Part shown: piece by piece, positions 1-9,504 of the stretch
How positions within the stretch are numbered: position 1 is the stretch's first letter
Layout: the number at the start of each line of letters is the position of its first letter
Made by a program: the position numbers and the translations under genes
Notes under the pieces: model-generated
Told to the model about the DNA's origin: nothing
What the model saw: only the letters and a program-made list of their open reading frames with translations
Database searches by the model: none
From: an uncultured archaeon
GTDB lineage: Archaea > Thermoproteota > CALKCG01 > B24
Reading direction: 5' to 3'
DNA length: 43,825 nt
Assembly (NCBI GenBank): GCA_938082915.1
Contig: CALKCG010000039.1
Coordinates: 1-43,825 of the forward strand

Positions 1-2
1 GG

Positions 3-920
3 GTGGATCAGAACCTCTTCAACGGGGAATACTATCATCAACTCATAGATTTAAACGATAAGAGTATTCTTGAGCGGTTTAAACAAGCAGATGATAAAGT
101 TGTAGACACGTATTGGGATTATGAGCATGAAGAGATTAAGTACCAGATAGGTGAAGGGTGTGAAATAGATCAAGTAGTAGCACAATGGCATGCAAACATC
201 TCAGGGCTTGGAGAAATATTCGACAAGTCAAAGGTTAGAAAGGCTCTAGAAGCCATATACAAGTACAACTTTAAAAAGAGTTTGAGAAAATTTGCAAATC
301 CATGCCGCATATTCAGTTTAAACGACGAATCTGGCGTCGTCATATGCGAATGGCCTGAGGGGAGACGTAAACCCGTAATACCAGTACCCTATGCTGAAGA
401 AACTATGAGCGGGTTTGAATACGCCGTTTCAAGCCATATGATACAGGAGGGGATGGTAGAACAAGGGTTGGAAATAGTAAAAGCCATCAGAGATAGATAT
501 GACGGAGAGAAGCGAAACCCTTGGAATGAAATCGAGTGCGGAAGCAACTACGCCCGCTCTATGGCTTCTTACGCTCTTCTACTGGCTTTAAGCGGATTCG
601 AATATGATTCGGTTAAAGAGTACATAGGCTTCAATCCACGTATAGATGAGAATGGCAGATTTAAGTGCTTCTGGTCTATTTATTCTGGATGGGGAATTTT
701 CGAATCGGATAAAGCTCAAGCTCTAATTCAAATTAAGTATGGAAATCTGAAAATAAGAAGGCTGAAACTTCCATTCATAAGAGGTCGTAAGATTGACGCC
801 ATCTTAGTAGATGGGAAGAGTGTTGGATTTAAAGAAGACGGCGCGGAGATATTGTTAGACAACGCATACTTGGTCTGCAGAGAACTAATGGTCCGGTTTT
901 CGACAGATGGATCAGGTTAA
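3..920 (+). CDS. GH116 family beta-glycosidase, C-terminal part (cut by window edge)
   Basis: This is the C-terminal portion of a GH116 glycoside hydrolase, the family of GBA2-type glucosylceramidases and archaeal beta-glucosidases/xylosidases. The visible part begins in the conserved 'NGEYY' segment. It contains the DQxxxQW motif (residues 56-62), whose Asp is the family's acid/base candidate, then 'GLGEIF' and the strongly conserved 'NPWNEIECGSNYARSMASY' (about residues 173-191). The family's nucleophile Glu lies further upstream, so the true start is off the left edge and the GTG at base 3 is only the first codon seen. The reading frame is intact to the TAA. It overlaps the 3' end of the convergent asparaginase gene by 9 bases. 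The family call is confident; the sugar substrate cannot be read from sequence. Confidence 0.88.
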   Translation: MDQNLFNGEYYHQLIDLNDKSILERFKQADDKVVDTYWDYEHEEIKYQIGEGCEIDQVVAQWHANISGLGEIFDKSKVRKALEAIYKYNFKKSLRKFANPCRIFSLNDESGVVICEWPEGRRKPVIPVPYAEETMSGFEYAVSSHMIQEGMVEQGLEIVKAIRDRYDGEKRNPWNEIECGSNYARSMASYALLLALSGFEYDSVKEYIGFNPRIDENGRFKCFWSIYSGWGIFESDKAQALIQIKYGNLKIRRLKLPFIRGRKIDAILVDGKSVGFKEDGAEILLDNAYLVCRELMVRFSTDGSG

Positions 921-1820
921 AATCCCCTTAATCTTTCTAAGCTCAGGTCGGTCCATTTCTTCGTCTTGATACGCATACGTAAACTCTTTAAGGCTTGTCG
1001 CAGCACCCACTTCACTCTTATTATTTAATGCTAAAACTGCTATTCCATTTGCGAAGTTTTCACGGTCAAGAGTTTCAAGTATAGCTTTCTCGCAAGCTTT
1101 TTGTGGATTTAACCCTATGCTCATGAGATCGCATACTCTTTTTGAGAGGCAGTAGTTTATGGCTATTTCACCAACTCCAGTTGTAACTGCACCCCCAACT
1201 CTATTGTCAACGTATATGCCAGCCCCTATTATAGCGGAGTCTCCGACTCTACCCGGCATTTTCATAAATAACCCAGTTGTAGAATTTCCCGCTGCCATGG
1301 AGCCATTTGCATCTAAAGCTATAACGCTCACCGTCTCCCTCCAGGAATCCCGCATAACTTTAAGGATCTTACCGTAAAATGAACATTCCCCTAATGCCTC
1401 ACGTTTAATCTTCTCAAGCATTTCCAGCCATTTTTCCCTTGCATTAGGCTTCCAGAAAAATTCCTGTTTAAACCCGCATTTTAAAGCAAATTCTAAAGCA
1501 CCTTCACCTACTAGTAGAATATGTGGTGTAAGCTCCATAACTTTTCTAGCTACGGATATCGGATGCCTTATATGCTTTAAAGCTCCAACGGCACCGCATC
1601 TGAGAGTCTCCCCGTCCATTATGGATGCGTCGAGTTCAACCTCTCCCTTAAAGTTTGGAAGCCCGCCCAAACCAACGGTTAAGACTTCCAAATCATCCTC
1701 CACTACTTTTATACCTTCTTCAACAGCGTCCAGTGCTGAACCACCAGACTCTAAGACGGACAAACCTCTTTCAACAGCCTTAGAGCCGAAGTCCCATGTA
1801 GCAACCATGACCCGTTTCAT
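912..1820 (-). CDS. Isoaspartyl peptidase / L-asparaginase (Ntn-hydrolase, glycosylasparaginase family)
   Basis: The protein belongs to the threonine-nucleophile asparaginase family (AGA/EcAIII). These enzymes are made as a precursor, cut themselves before a Thr, and then hydrolyse L-asparagine, isoaspartyl peptides or glycosylasparagine. The N-terminus has 'GSALDAVEEGIKVVEDD', typical of the alpha chain. The likely processing site is Thr163 in 'RETVSVIALD', followed by 'GNSTTG' (179-183), 'GRVGDSAIIGAG' (190-201) and 'TTGVGE'. The usual His-Asp or Gly-Thr before the nucleophile is replaced by Arg-Glu, which is unusual. The length of 302 aa is normal. It is transcribed away from the TIM-barrel gene at 1,870, with 49 bases between them. 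Role inferred: amino-acid salvage or repair of damaged peptides. Confidence 0.88.
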   Translation of the reverse strand: MKRVMVATWDFGSKAVERGLSVLESGGSALDAVEEGIKVVEDDLEVLTVGLGGLPNFKGEVELDASIMDGETLRCGAVGALKHIRHPISVARKVMELTPHILLVGEGALEFALKCGFKQEFFWKPNAREKWLEMLEKIKREALGECSFYGKILKVMRDSWRETVSVIALDANGSMAAGNSTTGLFMKMPGRVGDSAIIGAGIYVDNRVGGAVTTGVGEIAINYCLSKRVCDLMSIGLNPQKACEKAILETLDRENFANGIAVLALNNKSEVGAATSLKEFTYAYQDEEMDRPELRKIKGILT

Positions 1821-1835
1821 TTCGCTCTAAAAACC

Positions 1836-1862
1836 CATTTAAACATGTTTAGCTTTTATAAG
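1836..1862. promoter_or_regulatory. Divergent TATA promoters
   Basis: The gap between the two divergent genes holds two TATA-like boxes. ATTTAAAC at 1,837-1,844 lies about 30 bases before the TTG at 1,870, the spacing expected for a leaderless plus-strand transcript. TTATAAAA on the minus strand (1,853-1,860) lies about 37 bases before the asparaginase ATG. Inferred from spacing only. Confidence 0.45.
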
Positions 1863-1869
1863 CTTAACC

Positions 1870-2829
1870 TTGAAGCTTGAAATACCGAGGATAATACTGG
1901 GTGCACAACCATTCCTTGGAGAATCATATCAAGGAGAAGAGAAGAACACTGTGTATAGGATTAGGTTTTCAAATGTACATTACACAGTTGAACTTTTGCG
2001 AAAGGCGTATGAAAGCGGTTTAAATACGATATCGGTCATGAGCATGCCGGGCAACGAATTGTTCAAGAAGCTTTTAGAAGCCTTAAGGTTTCTCAAGAGG
2101 GAGGGGACTGTTTTCCAAGTTGCACCCTGTGTAAGTGTACCGCTGAAGCTTGATGATCGCCCCATTGACGATTACAGAAGATGGCTTACCTATTTCAACT
2201 ACGAATGTAAATACGTCGACCCGAAGGAGCTTGAGAAGAAGTATTTAAACGACCCCATTCTCTTAACAAGATCGAATTGGAGAAGGCTCTTCCTCCAGAT
2301 GATGAAGGAAGGAAAACCGTATAGACAGGAAGAATTTACAAAGATTCAGGTTGATTTTAAACTGTTGGAAAATAGAGTGTTTGCCTTCGAAGAATTTGAA
2401 ACGCCTTTCATAAACTTGGGTTCAGAATGCGATTTCCTAGCGATGACGGATAGATTGGATATTTTAAGCGAGCTGATCGAATGGTTGAAGACCAAAGGTT
2501 TTAACCGTGTCCTCATATCTTCTCACCACGCTGGATCTACAATACCGATCATTGAAAACTTGGGTTTAAAAGTAGACGGATATGCCACCCCCGTGAATCC
2601 TATGGGTGCTTTAATGCTTCCGACGGCTGAAGAGGCGCTGAAAGCCATTAGACTAGTTGCTGATAGAGTGGTAGCAATCAAACCCTTAGCTGGAGGAAGA
2701 GTTAACCCATACGAAGCCTTCAACTTTCTTAATAGCAATAGCATCAAACATTTTATGTTAGGGGTTGCTTCGCATGAAGAACTCAAAGCAGATTTAGAGG
2801 CGGTTAGACAGGTGTTTCAAACATTTTAA
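1870..2829 (+). CDS. TIM-barrel protein, aldo/keto-reductase-like
   Basis: A 319-aa soluble protein with no signal peptide. It opens with 'IPRIILGAQPFLGE', like the first strand of an aldo/keto reductase barrel. It closes with 'AIKPLAGGRVNPYEAFNFL' and 'FMLGVASHEELKADLEAV', which resemble the last strands and phosphate-binding loop of that fold. I cannot see a clean Asp-Tyr-Lys-His catalytic set, so it may be a related barrel with another activity. The TTG start is chosen because no ATG is available near the N-terminal strand and a TATA-like box lies about 30 bases upstream. No operon partner; the next gene begins 154 bases later. Confidence 0.55.
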   Translation: MKLEIPRIILGAQPFLGESYQGEEKNTVYRIRFSNVHYTVELLRKAYESGLNTISVMSMPGNELFKKLLEALRFLKREGTVFQVAPCVSVPLKLDDRPIDDYRRWLTYFNYECKYVDPKELEKKYLNDPILLTRSNWRRLFLQMMKEGKPYRQEEFTKIQVDFKLLENRVFAFEEFETPFINLGSECDFLAMTDRLDILSELIEWLKTKGFNRVLISSHHAGSTIPIIENLGLKVDGYATPVNPMGALMLPTAEEALKAIRLVADRVVAIKPLAGGRVNPYEAFNFLNSNSIKHFMLGVASHEELKADLEAVRQVFQTF

Positions 2830-2983
2830 ATGATTCAAGTCTACGTAAACTCGTCTATTTTATGGCTGTAGGAGAGGATGGCCTAATCTTAAACGGCAAT
2901 TGCATCTTCGAAATTTTCAAGAAGACTTTTTAAAGGTTGAAGTATTGCTCTAAGCGTGGGGTTGAGCATCAGCGTGTAGGAAG

Positions 2984-3730
2984 ATGGTAGTATTGAATAG
3001 CGCGAAGACGGCTTTAGTTGAACTCGTAGATGTCTGTAAAGAGTATAGGGTGGGAGGAGTCATTACAATGGCACTTAAAAACGTAAATTTTAAAGTGTAT
3101 GAAAAAGACTTGGTTGCGATAATGGGTCCATCCGGCTCCGGTAAGACGACACTACTTAACATGCTCGGACTTCTCGATAGAGCTACTAGCGGAAAAATAG
3201 TCTTCGATGGACAGGACGTTTCAAAATTAAGCGATAGAGAACTTGCCAATTTGAGGAATACAAAGCTGGGTTTTGTATTTCAAACCTTCAACTTGATCAA
3301 TAGGTTAACCGTTTTTGAGAATATAGAACTTCCATTGATACCTAAAGGTCTCCCAAGGAACATAAGAGCTGAAATGGTTAAAGACGCATTGATTAAAGTT
3401 GGAGGGGAAATGGAGTGGTTAAAAAAGAGGCCTAACCAGCTTTCTGGAGGACAGCAGCAGAGGGTTGCGATTGCAAGGGCTATTGTTGGAAGACCAGCCA
3501 TAATACTAGCTGATGAGCCGACTGGAAATCTAGATAGGATGTCGGCAAAGACCGTTATCGCGACTCTTCTAGAGTTGAATAAAGAGGGGCATACTGTAGT
3601 GATTGTAACACATGACCCTGAAGTTGCGAATTGCACTCAAAAGATATATGTAATCAGAGACGGGACAATAGTTGGTGAATATAGACCTAACCCAGACGAA
3701 TCTCTTATTAGGAAGTTATCGAAGGATTAA
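2984..3730 (+). CDS. ABC transporter ATP-binding protein, MacB/LolD type
   Basis: A complete ABC ATPase of 248 aa. Walker A is 'GPSGSGKTT' (48-56), the Q-loop lies at about 'FVFQTFNL' (97-104), the signature is 'LSGGQQQR' (153-160), Walker B is 'IILADEPTGNLD' (173-184), and the switch His is in 'VTHDPEV'. The sequence is closest in style to LolD/MacB/FtsE ATPases, which power mechanotransmission ABC systems rather than classical import. It is the first gene of an operon with the exported protein at 3,758 and the FtsX-like permease at 6,958, and presumably drives that permease. The ATG at 2,984 follows an AGGAAG-like ribosome site. Confidence 0.93.
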   Translation: MVVLNSAKTALVELVDVCKEYRVGGVITMALKNVNFKVYEKDLVAIMGPSGSGKTTLLNMLGLLDRATSGKIVFDGQDVSKLSDRELANLRNTKLGFVFQTFNLINRLTVFENIELPLIPKGLPRNIRAEMVKDALIKVGGEMEWLKKRPNQLSGGQQQRVAIARAIVGRPAIILADEPTGNLDRMSAKTVIATLLELNKEGHTVVIVTHDPEVANCTQKIYVIRDGTIVGEYRPNPDESLIRKLSKD

Positions 3731-3757
3731 AGATTGGCGTTTATAGGTGTATGAGTT

Positions 3758-6700
3758 TTGAAAAAGAGATTTACAAATCTCAAAGAAAGAAGTTTCGCCT
3801 TCACACTACTTTTAACGATACTGGTATTGACGAATGCTACTCTTCTTAAAATAGATACCCATTGTCAGTTAGAGGAGTTCAACATCGTTGGGGTAAATGT
3901 TAAATCTTCATCAGGGTCACCAAGCATATACCCTGGCAGCAGGAGAGTTAGCTTGAGAATCGAAGCCATGTATGCAGGTGTTGAAGCAGAAGCGGTGGTA
4001 GGACGTTTAAAAACACCTTTGGGTATAGAATTCAGCGCGGGAAGTGGTTCATCGGCACCTGCGAAACTCTTAAACGGGTCTATTGCATACAAGGTTAAAA
4101 CCGGAGACTACGTAACTTTCGATTATCTACTGGACCTATCAAACTCGCTACGACCTGGCATATACGATTTAAAATTAAACATAACCTACCGCTCCGGTTC
4201 GCTTCTCTCATACGAAGAACATACAATAACCATAAGGGTTTACGACTACCCTGACATCTCGCTGAGGGTCGTTGACGCTTATCTATCACCGGCTGCTTAT
4301 CCAGGCTCAAGCGATACGAATCTCTACGTTCTACTGGAAAATGTGGGCGATTCCACAATAAGCTCTGCCAGTTTTAACATTTCATTACCAAAAGGCTTCA
4401 CAGTCGATAATCCCAAAGCAACCGTTGGCCTTATCAACAAGGGTGAAAGATTCACTTTAACGTTTTCAGGTATTTCGATACCTATCGGTGCATCAATCGG
4501 CGTCTATACGGCTGAAGTTTACGTAGATGCAAGTATGAGGACTGAGGATGGCGTTACGTATAGTGACGCAACAACGTTTAATGCACAGTTCGACGTAACT
4601 ACTCCTCCACGTGAAGACCCGATAGTGATCTCATATGTTTCAGTGATGTATCGAGGTGAGGCAGCACCGCTGCTTCCATCGGCAAGGGGAGTTACCCTTA
4701 GAATCGGATTAATCAATAGACTTTCTGATGTCATAGGCGCTATGGGCATCATACCTCTACTTCCAGATGGGGTGAAAGTGACCTCCATCTCTGGAACGTA
4801 TGCCAATGGGATGGGGGCTGGAGGTTCCTCTTTTATAGATATGACAGTTGATGTAGACTCAACTGTGAAGCCTGGTCGATACGACGGATTAATCAGCATA
4901 TCCTATGTTAGAATAGTTTCTGGAGCCTCTTTCTTAGCGTATCAGACTGTGAGGTTTCAGATTACTGTTGAAGACTTTCGCGATTACGTGCCGGAACTTG
5001 CCATTTCATCCATTTATTGGGGTTCTCCAAATCCAAACCCAGCGTATGAGAATTCACGGTATACTCCGTTGACTTTAAGTTTTATCAATGAGGGGCGATA
5101 TAACATCGTCGGAGGCTTCGTCAACGTAACTTCAAAATACTTGAGAGCGATTAAGGGCTCGGAAACGCTACCGACTAGGTTGATACCTGGGTCTTCCGCA
5201 TCCGTCACCCTATACTTCGACGTAAATGCTTCCATTCAATCTATTCCAATTGAAGTTTTCGTGAACTATGTCTTCGACGAATTTGGAACACATATTGAGG
5301 TAACTCGAAGGTTTACAATCAATCTTCCAATAGAGAAATATCCGGCCTCAGACAGTAAGATTTCAATAGTTGGCTCCGGTTGGCAGAACAATTACAGCGT
5401 TTTTCCAGAAACAGATAATGCGACGTATCAGGTGACTATTGCAAATCGAACTCCATTCTCCATAGGTGGAATAAACCTTACACTTAAACTGCCTAAAGGT
5501 ATGACTTCAAACGGACGAAATGAAGCGACTACATACGTTGAAGGACCCATAAGGAGCCTAAACACTTTTACCGCTTCATTTACAATTTCCATTGGGAAAA
5601 TACAGCCGGGAAGATATAATGGGACTCTAATAGCAGATTTCATTGTTTTATCTGGTGGACCTGGAGTTAGATACATTGAAGAATATAATTTTACCATCAA
5701 TATATGTGACGATCGTCAGGCGGTAGAGTTCATAGATAGTACGTGGTATGAGGGGGCAGTTGGTCCTAATACTTACGGAGCGCATTTGCTGGCATCAATT
5801 AGAAACAATTACGTAGATAATATGAGGGGGGTTGTTTTAGAGTTGAATTTACCGAACGGTATCTTTAATTCCCACGATAATTCCTCTTACGTTAAAATCG
5901 CCCCAGCATCTAGAGAAGTCGCTGGATTAATCCAGCAAATGCGGATTCCAACTCCAGAGGAACTATTAAGCATCTACCAAGCAGGAGTTCCTCAAACTTT
6001 TTCTAGAGGTGACATTTTAACGTTTGTTATAAGTGTTAACATAGTTGATTTGGGTGTTGGACGATACAATGCTGATGGTAGACTTTCCTACATAGATCAA
6101 TGGGGTACTAGAAGAGCAGTAAACGTTACGATTCCAATTACGATTTTAGGAAGAACGAGCTATGTTGAACTCTATATGAGTGGAAGTTTAAACGTTAAAA
6201 AACGTTTTACAAACGCCTCACTGACTATAGTAAACGTGGGAAGCTCTCCAATGTACGATGTTTACGTAATAGTATCACCTTATCGAGGAGCTACTATTTT
6301 AATACCATCTCCTTCAATAGCTTACATTGGGAATATTGCTTCAAACGGTAGACGTGAAATACCAATTACATTAGCCTATAACCCGCTTGGTTCGGTAACA
6401 CAAGCTGAAGGGGTAACTGTAATCACATATGGTCCTGTTCCACTTATGATTTCAGTAGTTTATAGGGATGCGAGTGGTATGATTAAAATGTTTAACAATA
6501 CGGTGACGATTGTAGTTGAGCCGTTTATAGATCTTCAGATAAGAGATGTTAAAGCTACTGGGACACCTACATCTTCAACAGTTTCAGGTATTATTGTAAA
6601 CTATGGTTCGGCTACGGCTTACAGAGTTGAGGCCAGCTTGAAAGTTAACAACGTAAGTAGGTCAACCTTCATTGGAGATATCGGCCCAGGCTCAGAAGTG

Positions 6701-6958
6701 GCTTTCAGAATAGATGTCTCGACTTACAATGAAACTGGAGTACTACGTATAAGATACTATAATATTTTTAATGAATTAGATTATGTTGAAGCAATTGTTA
6801 AGATAATTTTACAGGAGGAGACAACCACAGCACCAGTTCAAAGCAAGGGAATTGGTATTGAGACTTGGATAATAGTAGTTGCTGTCACAGTATTTCTAAC
6901 GGTTTCAGCATTTCTAATCTATAGGTTTTTAAAGACCCATTCAACTGGTAGAACTTAG
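3758..6958 (+). CDS. Large exported, membrane-anchored beta-sandwich protein (COG1361-like)
   Basis: A 1,066-aa surface protein. The N-terminus has a basic stretch and hydrophobic core (about residues 13-30) that reads as a signal peptide. The C-terminus has one transmembrane helix (about 1,038-1,058, 'WIIVVAVTVFLTVSAFLIY') and a basic tail, so nearly all of it faces outward. The body is a chain of repeated immunoglobulin-like units, each with hydrophobic strand, 'LPKG' and 'PGRYNG'-type turns, as in COG1361 (S-layer-like) and NEW3/CARDB domains. Many N-x-S/T sites suggest glycosylation. It lies between the ATPase and the permease and overlaps the permease start by one base, so it is probably the outer arm of that ABC system. 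Start is TTG; an ATG 7 bases earlier is out of frame. Confidence 0.8.
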   Translation: MKKRFTNLKERSFAFTLLLTILVLTNATLLKIDTHCQLEEFNIVGVNVKSSSGSPSIYPGSRRVSLRIEAMYAGVEAEAVVGRLKTPLGIEFSAGSGSSAPAKLLNGSIAYKVKTGDYVTFDYLLDLSNSLRPGIYDLKLNITYRSGSLLSYEEHTITIRVYDYPDISLRVVDAYLSPAAYPGSSDTNLYVLLENVGDSTISSASFNISLPKGFTVDNPKATVGLINKGERFTLTFSGISIPIGASIGVYTAEVYVDASMRTEDGVTYSDATTFNAQFDVTTPPREDPIVISYVSVMYRGEAAPLLPSARGVTLRIGLINRLSDVIGAMGIIPLLPDGVKVTSISGTYANGMGAGGSSFIDMTVDVDSTVKPGRYDGLISISYVRIVSGASFLAYQTVRFQITVEDFRDYVPELAISSIYWGSPNPNPAYENSRYTPLTLSFINEGRYNIVGGFVNVTSKYLRAIKGSETLPTRLIPGSSASVTLYFDVNASIQSIPIEVFVNYVFDEFGTHIEVTRRFTINLPIEKYPASDSKISIVGSGWQNNYSVFPETDNATYQVTIANRTPFSIGGINLTLKLPKGMTSNGRNEATTYVEGPIRSLNTFTASFTISIGKIQPGRYNGTLIADFIVLSGGPGVRYIEEYNFTINICDDRQAVEFIDSTWYEGAVGPNTYGAHLLASIRNNYVDNMRGVVLELNLPNGIFNSHDNSSYVKIAPASREVAGLIQQMRIPTPEELLSIYQAGVPQTFSRGDILTFVISVNIVDLGVGRYNADGRLSYIDQWGTRRAVNVTIPITILGRTSYVELYMSGSLNVKKRFTNASLTIVNVGSSPMYDVYVIVSPYRGATILIPSPSIAYIGNIASNGRREIPITLAYNPLGSVTQAEGVTVITYGPVPLMISVVYRDASGMIKMFNNTVTIVVEPFIDLQIRDVKATGTPTSSTVSGIIVNYGSATAYRVEASLKVNNVSRSTFIGDIGPGSEVAFRIDVSTYNETGVLRIRYYNIFNELDYVEAIVKIILQEETTTAPVQSKGIGIETWIIVVAVTVFLTVSAFLIYRFLKTHSTGRT

Positions 6959-8187
6959 TGAAGACGTCGATGAATCCATATATGATTTTAGATTTCATTA
7001 GACTTTCACTAAAGGCGTTAAGTGAGAGAAGAGTAAGGGCTCTTTTGACAACCGTCGGCATCTCCATAGGACCCTTAGTATTGGTTATGATGAGCTCTGT
7101 TGTGGGAGGATATTCAGATTATATAGTTGAGAAGGTGACATCCCTCGGACAGAATGCGATAGCCATTTTTCCAAATGAAAATTACAAGATAAGCGATGAG
7201 GACTTGCAATTTGTAAGGTCTATACCGGAGGTTGCGAAGGCTGAACCCTTCTATTCAATTCAAGGAGTGCTTAAGAGGGGAACTGAAGAAATTAAGGTTT
7301 CGATTTTCGCCGTAGACTACACGTTGCTTTTTGAGGCAATAGGGAGTTTAAAAATAAGTGAGGGGAAAATCCCATCTGAGACAGAAGTACTATACTCTAT
7401 AGTTGGTAGAAAGATCGCCTTCAAAGATAGTGGTGAACGGTGTTTCACCTTGAATGATGTTTTAACAATAGACGTCCCAAGGATAGAAGGGGGAAAGATA
7501 ACTGGTAAGAAGAGTTTAAACATAATTTTAGGTGCAATCCTCGAAGAATACGGTGGAGCGTTAATAGTCGACCCAGATTCAACGATTTTCCTAAGCCCAG
7601 AGGCAGGTAGGCGATTACTCGGTATGAGGGATTGGTCAGGAATATTTGTACTTGCCAGAGACCCATCGTTTGTTAGGACAATTGTCTCAACTTTAAGAAG
7701 TAAGTATGAAGATAGGTTGCGGGTTATAGCATTTAGCGCAATAGCTGAAACGATATCTAGCGTTACCAGCGCAATAGATTTCATAAACTTCTCAACTTCA
7801 CTTTCCGCTTTCGCCGTCGCAGTAGCAGGCACTGCTGCAACCATGATAACGGCAGTTATGGAAAGAACCAGGGAGATAGGTGTGATGAAGGCTATAGGCT
7901 ATACAAATAGTCAAATCCTATTTATGGTACTTTTAGAGTCTATAATGATGAGTTTAATTGGAGGATTGGTCGGAATATCACTGGGAGTATTCGGTGCACA
8001 TATACTATCTTCTAGGGGACTTAGCATAAGAGGAATTGAGCTAACGTTTGTAGCAAATCCCAAGATAACGTCAAATCTAATCGTTCAGACGATGCTACTG
8101 ACGATTTCAGTGGGTTTAGTTGGTGGAGCATTGCCAGCATACAGGGCATCGAAAATCCCACCCGTAGTAGCTTTAAGATACGAGTGA
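6958..8187 (+). CDS. ABC transporter permease, MacB/FtsX family
   Basis: A 409-aa permease with the MacB layout: one N-terminal transmembrane helix (about 27-48), a large extracytoplasmic domain (about 50-270), and three C-terminal helices. The short cytoplasmic turn 'ERTREIGVMKAIGYTNSQI' after the second helix is the hallmark coupling segment of FtsX/MacB permeases. The end 'PAYRASKIPPVVALRYE' is also typical of the family. The GTG start shares one base with the stop of the exported protein, which indicates translational coupling. Together with the ATPase at 2,984 it should form a dimeric ABC machine that moves or activates something at the cell surface; the substrate is unknown. Confidence 0.9.
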   Translation: MKTSMNPYMILDFIRLSLKALSERRVRALLTTVGISIGPLVLVMMSSVVGGYSDYIVEKVTSLGQNAIAIFPNENYKISDEDLQFVRSIPEVAKAEPFYSIQGVLKRGTEEIKVSIFAVDYTLLFEAIGSLKISEGKIPSETEVLYSIVGRKIAFKDSGERCFTLNDVLTIDVPRIEGGKITGKKSLNIILGAILEEYGGALIVDPDSTIFLSPEAGRRLLGMRDWSGIFVLARDPSFVRTIVSTLRSKYEDRLRVIAFSAIAETISSVTSAIDFINFSTSLSAFAVAVAGTAATMITAVMERTREIGVMKAIGYTNSQILFMVLLESIMMSLIGGLVGISLGVFGAHILSSRGLSIRGIELTFVANPKITSNLIVQTMLLTISVGLVGGALPAYRASKIPPVVALRYE

Positions 8188-8279
8188 AACTTTGATGATT
8201 CCCACTTTAACCTAACTAGATACGGGAATTACATTCTAAGAAAAAGGAGAAAATCTAGTACTACTTCAAATTTCATACG

Positions 8280-9371
8280 TTAAACATAGCATCTACCAAT
8301 CCATTCTCTCTTCTTCTTTAAGTAGTAAAGGTAAGTTTGGTATGAGACTTCCGGCGGACATCTGTGGTCTACCATAGGTATGTAGCCTCCCTCTTCAAGT
8401 ATTGGTGTGAGCCTTTCAAGCTCTTTATCTATAGAATTGCCGCCAGCTATTAAAGCCATTTTATTTACACCTCCCATGAGTAGAACCCTACGACCATATT
8501 CTTCTCTAAGCCTGTATATGTCTGTGCAGCGTGCTTCCAATGGAAACATACAATTTATCCCTGCTTTAAGCCACCCAGGGACTAAGCGGGTTATATCTCC
8601 ATCGCAATCAACTATGTTGATTGTAACTCCATATTCTTTCAGCACATCCGTCACTTTCTTATATCTTGGAACCATAAATTCTTCAAAGTGTCGGACGGAT
8701 ATCAATGGACCTTTATTATAGCACATGTCTTCCCACCAAGTTGCAAAGTCTACTTTGACAGCTCGTAAAGCCTTTCTGATGACAGCTATCCATAGATCGA
8801 CTAGAGTATCCATCATTTCAGCAACCCAGTCTGGATCCCTGTAAAAGGCCATGGATATTCCTTGAACTCCCATTAGGTTTCTAAGCCACCCATATAGGCT
8901 GCCAATACTTATTCCTAGGGGGGCTTCACGCTCTTTATATGTAGCCGCTATTTCATCCCAGTTTAGTGGGAAGCGCCCCGGTGTATTTGGGTCAAAGAAG
9001 GGTTTCAATTTCTCCCAATCATCCCTAGTTTTCAAAGGATATTTAATATAATGCGGCGGAGAAGACGTGCTTTTAGTAGCTAAGTACACACCGCCCATTC
9101 CATCGTCAACCAGAACTCTGTCCTTTTCCTCCTTAATTATCCTACTTGGCAGAGGAGGCCACAACCCTGTCACAACCGGTAGCATGTCTATGCAATCCCA
9201 TCCTTCAAGACCAAGATACAACTCCACATCCCTATTGGTTTTCACTTCGAGTGGAAGACCCTCTCTATGCCATCTATCGATCGTTTCACTCCAATACCCG
9301 AACTCGTAATCTGGAACTCTATCAACCTCTTTAAACTGGAAAACCCTATGGAAACGCTCTAAGTGGTTCAA
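8280..9371 (-). CDS. Uroporphyrinogen decarboxylase-like (URO-D/cobalamin methyltransferase superfamily) protein
   Basis: A 363-aa TIM-barrel protein of the URO-D superfamily, which includes HemE and the MtaA/MtbA-type methyl-corrinoid transferases. The N-terminal 'FQFKEVDRVPDYEF' and the C-terminal 'MGGVNKMALIAG' and 'EEGGYIPMVDHRCPPEVSYQTYLYY' are typical. 'NIVDCDGDI' (252-260) and 'DHRCPP' (335-340) sit where the zinc ligands of the methyltransferase branch lie, and both contain Cys. True HemE motifs and neighbouring haem genes are absent, so decarboxylation of uroporphyrinogen is unlikely. It stands alone, convergent with the FtsX operon. Methyl transfer is an inference. Confidence 0.75.
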   Translation of the reverse strand: MNHLERFHRVFQFKEVDRVPDYEFGYWSETIDRWHREGLPLEVKTNRDVELYLGLEGWDCIDMLPVVTGLWPPLPSRIIKEEKDRVLVDDGMGGVYLATKSTSSPPHYIKYPLKTRDDWEKLKPFFDPNTPGRFPLNWDEIAATYKEREAPLGISIGSLYGWLRNLMGVQGISMAFYRDPDWVAEMMDTLVDLWIAVIRKALRAVKVDFATWWEDMCYNKGPLISVRHFEEFMVPRYKKVTDVLKEYGVTINIVDCDGDITRLVPGWLKAGINCMFPLEARCTDIYRLREEYGRRVLLMGGVNKMALIAGGNSIDKELERLTPILEEGGYIPMVDHRCPPEVSYQTYLYYLKKKREWIGRCYV

Positions 9372-9476
9372 GAGTTACACCGCTATTATCAATGTGAGAA
9401 AAACTAATAAAATCTACTCTAGGTCTTAAAAAGAGTATATGCTGAAAATAGCATATTATGTATATAGGTAGAAAAC

Positions 9477-9485
9477 TTTAAATAA
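9477..9485 (+). promoter_or_regulatory. TATA box, leaderless promoter
   Basis: TTTAAATAA is centred about 24 bases before the TTG at 9,505. This spacing places the transcript start at or next to that codon, so the second ABC operon is probably leaderless at its first gene. Confidence 0.5.
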
Positions 9486-9504
9486 TCGATGTCTTCAACT
9501 CTTA

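Noticed and set aside
8280..9371. Haem biosynthesis gene hemE
   Set aside because: The protein is in the URO-D superfamily but has Cys-containing motifs like the methyltransferase branch and no haem genes nearby.
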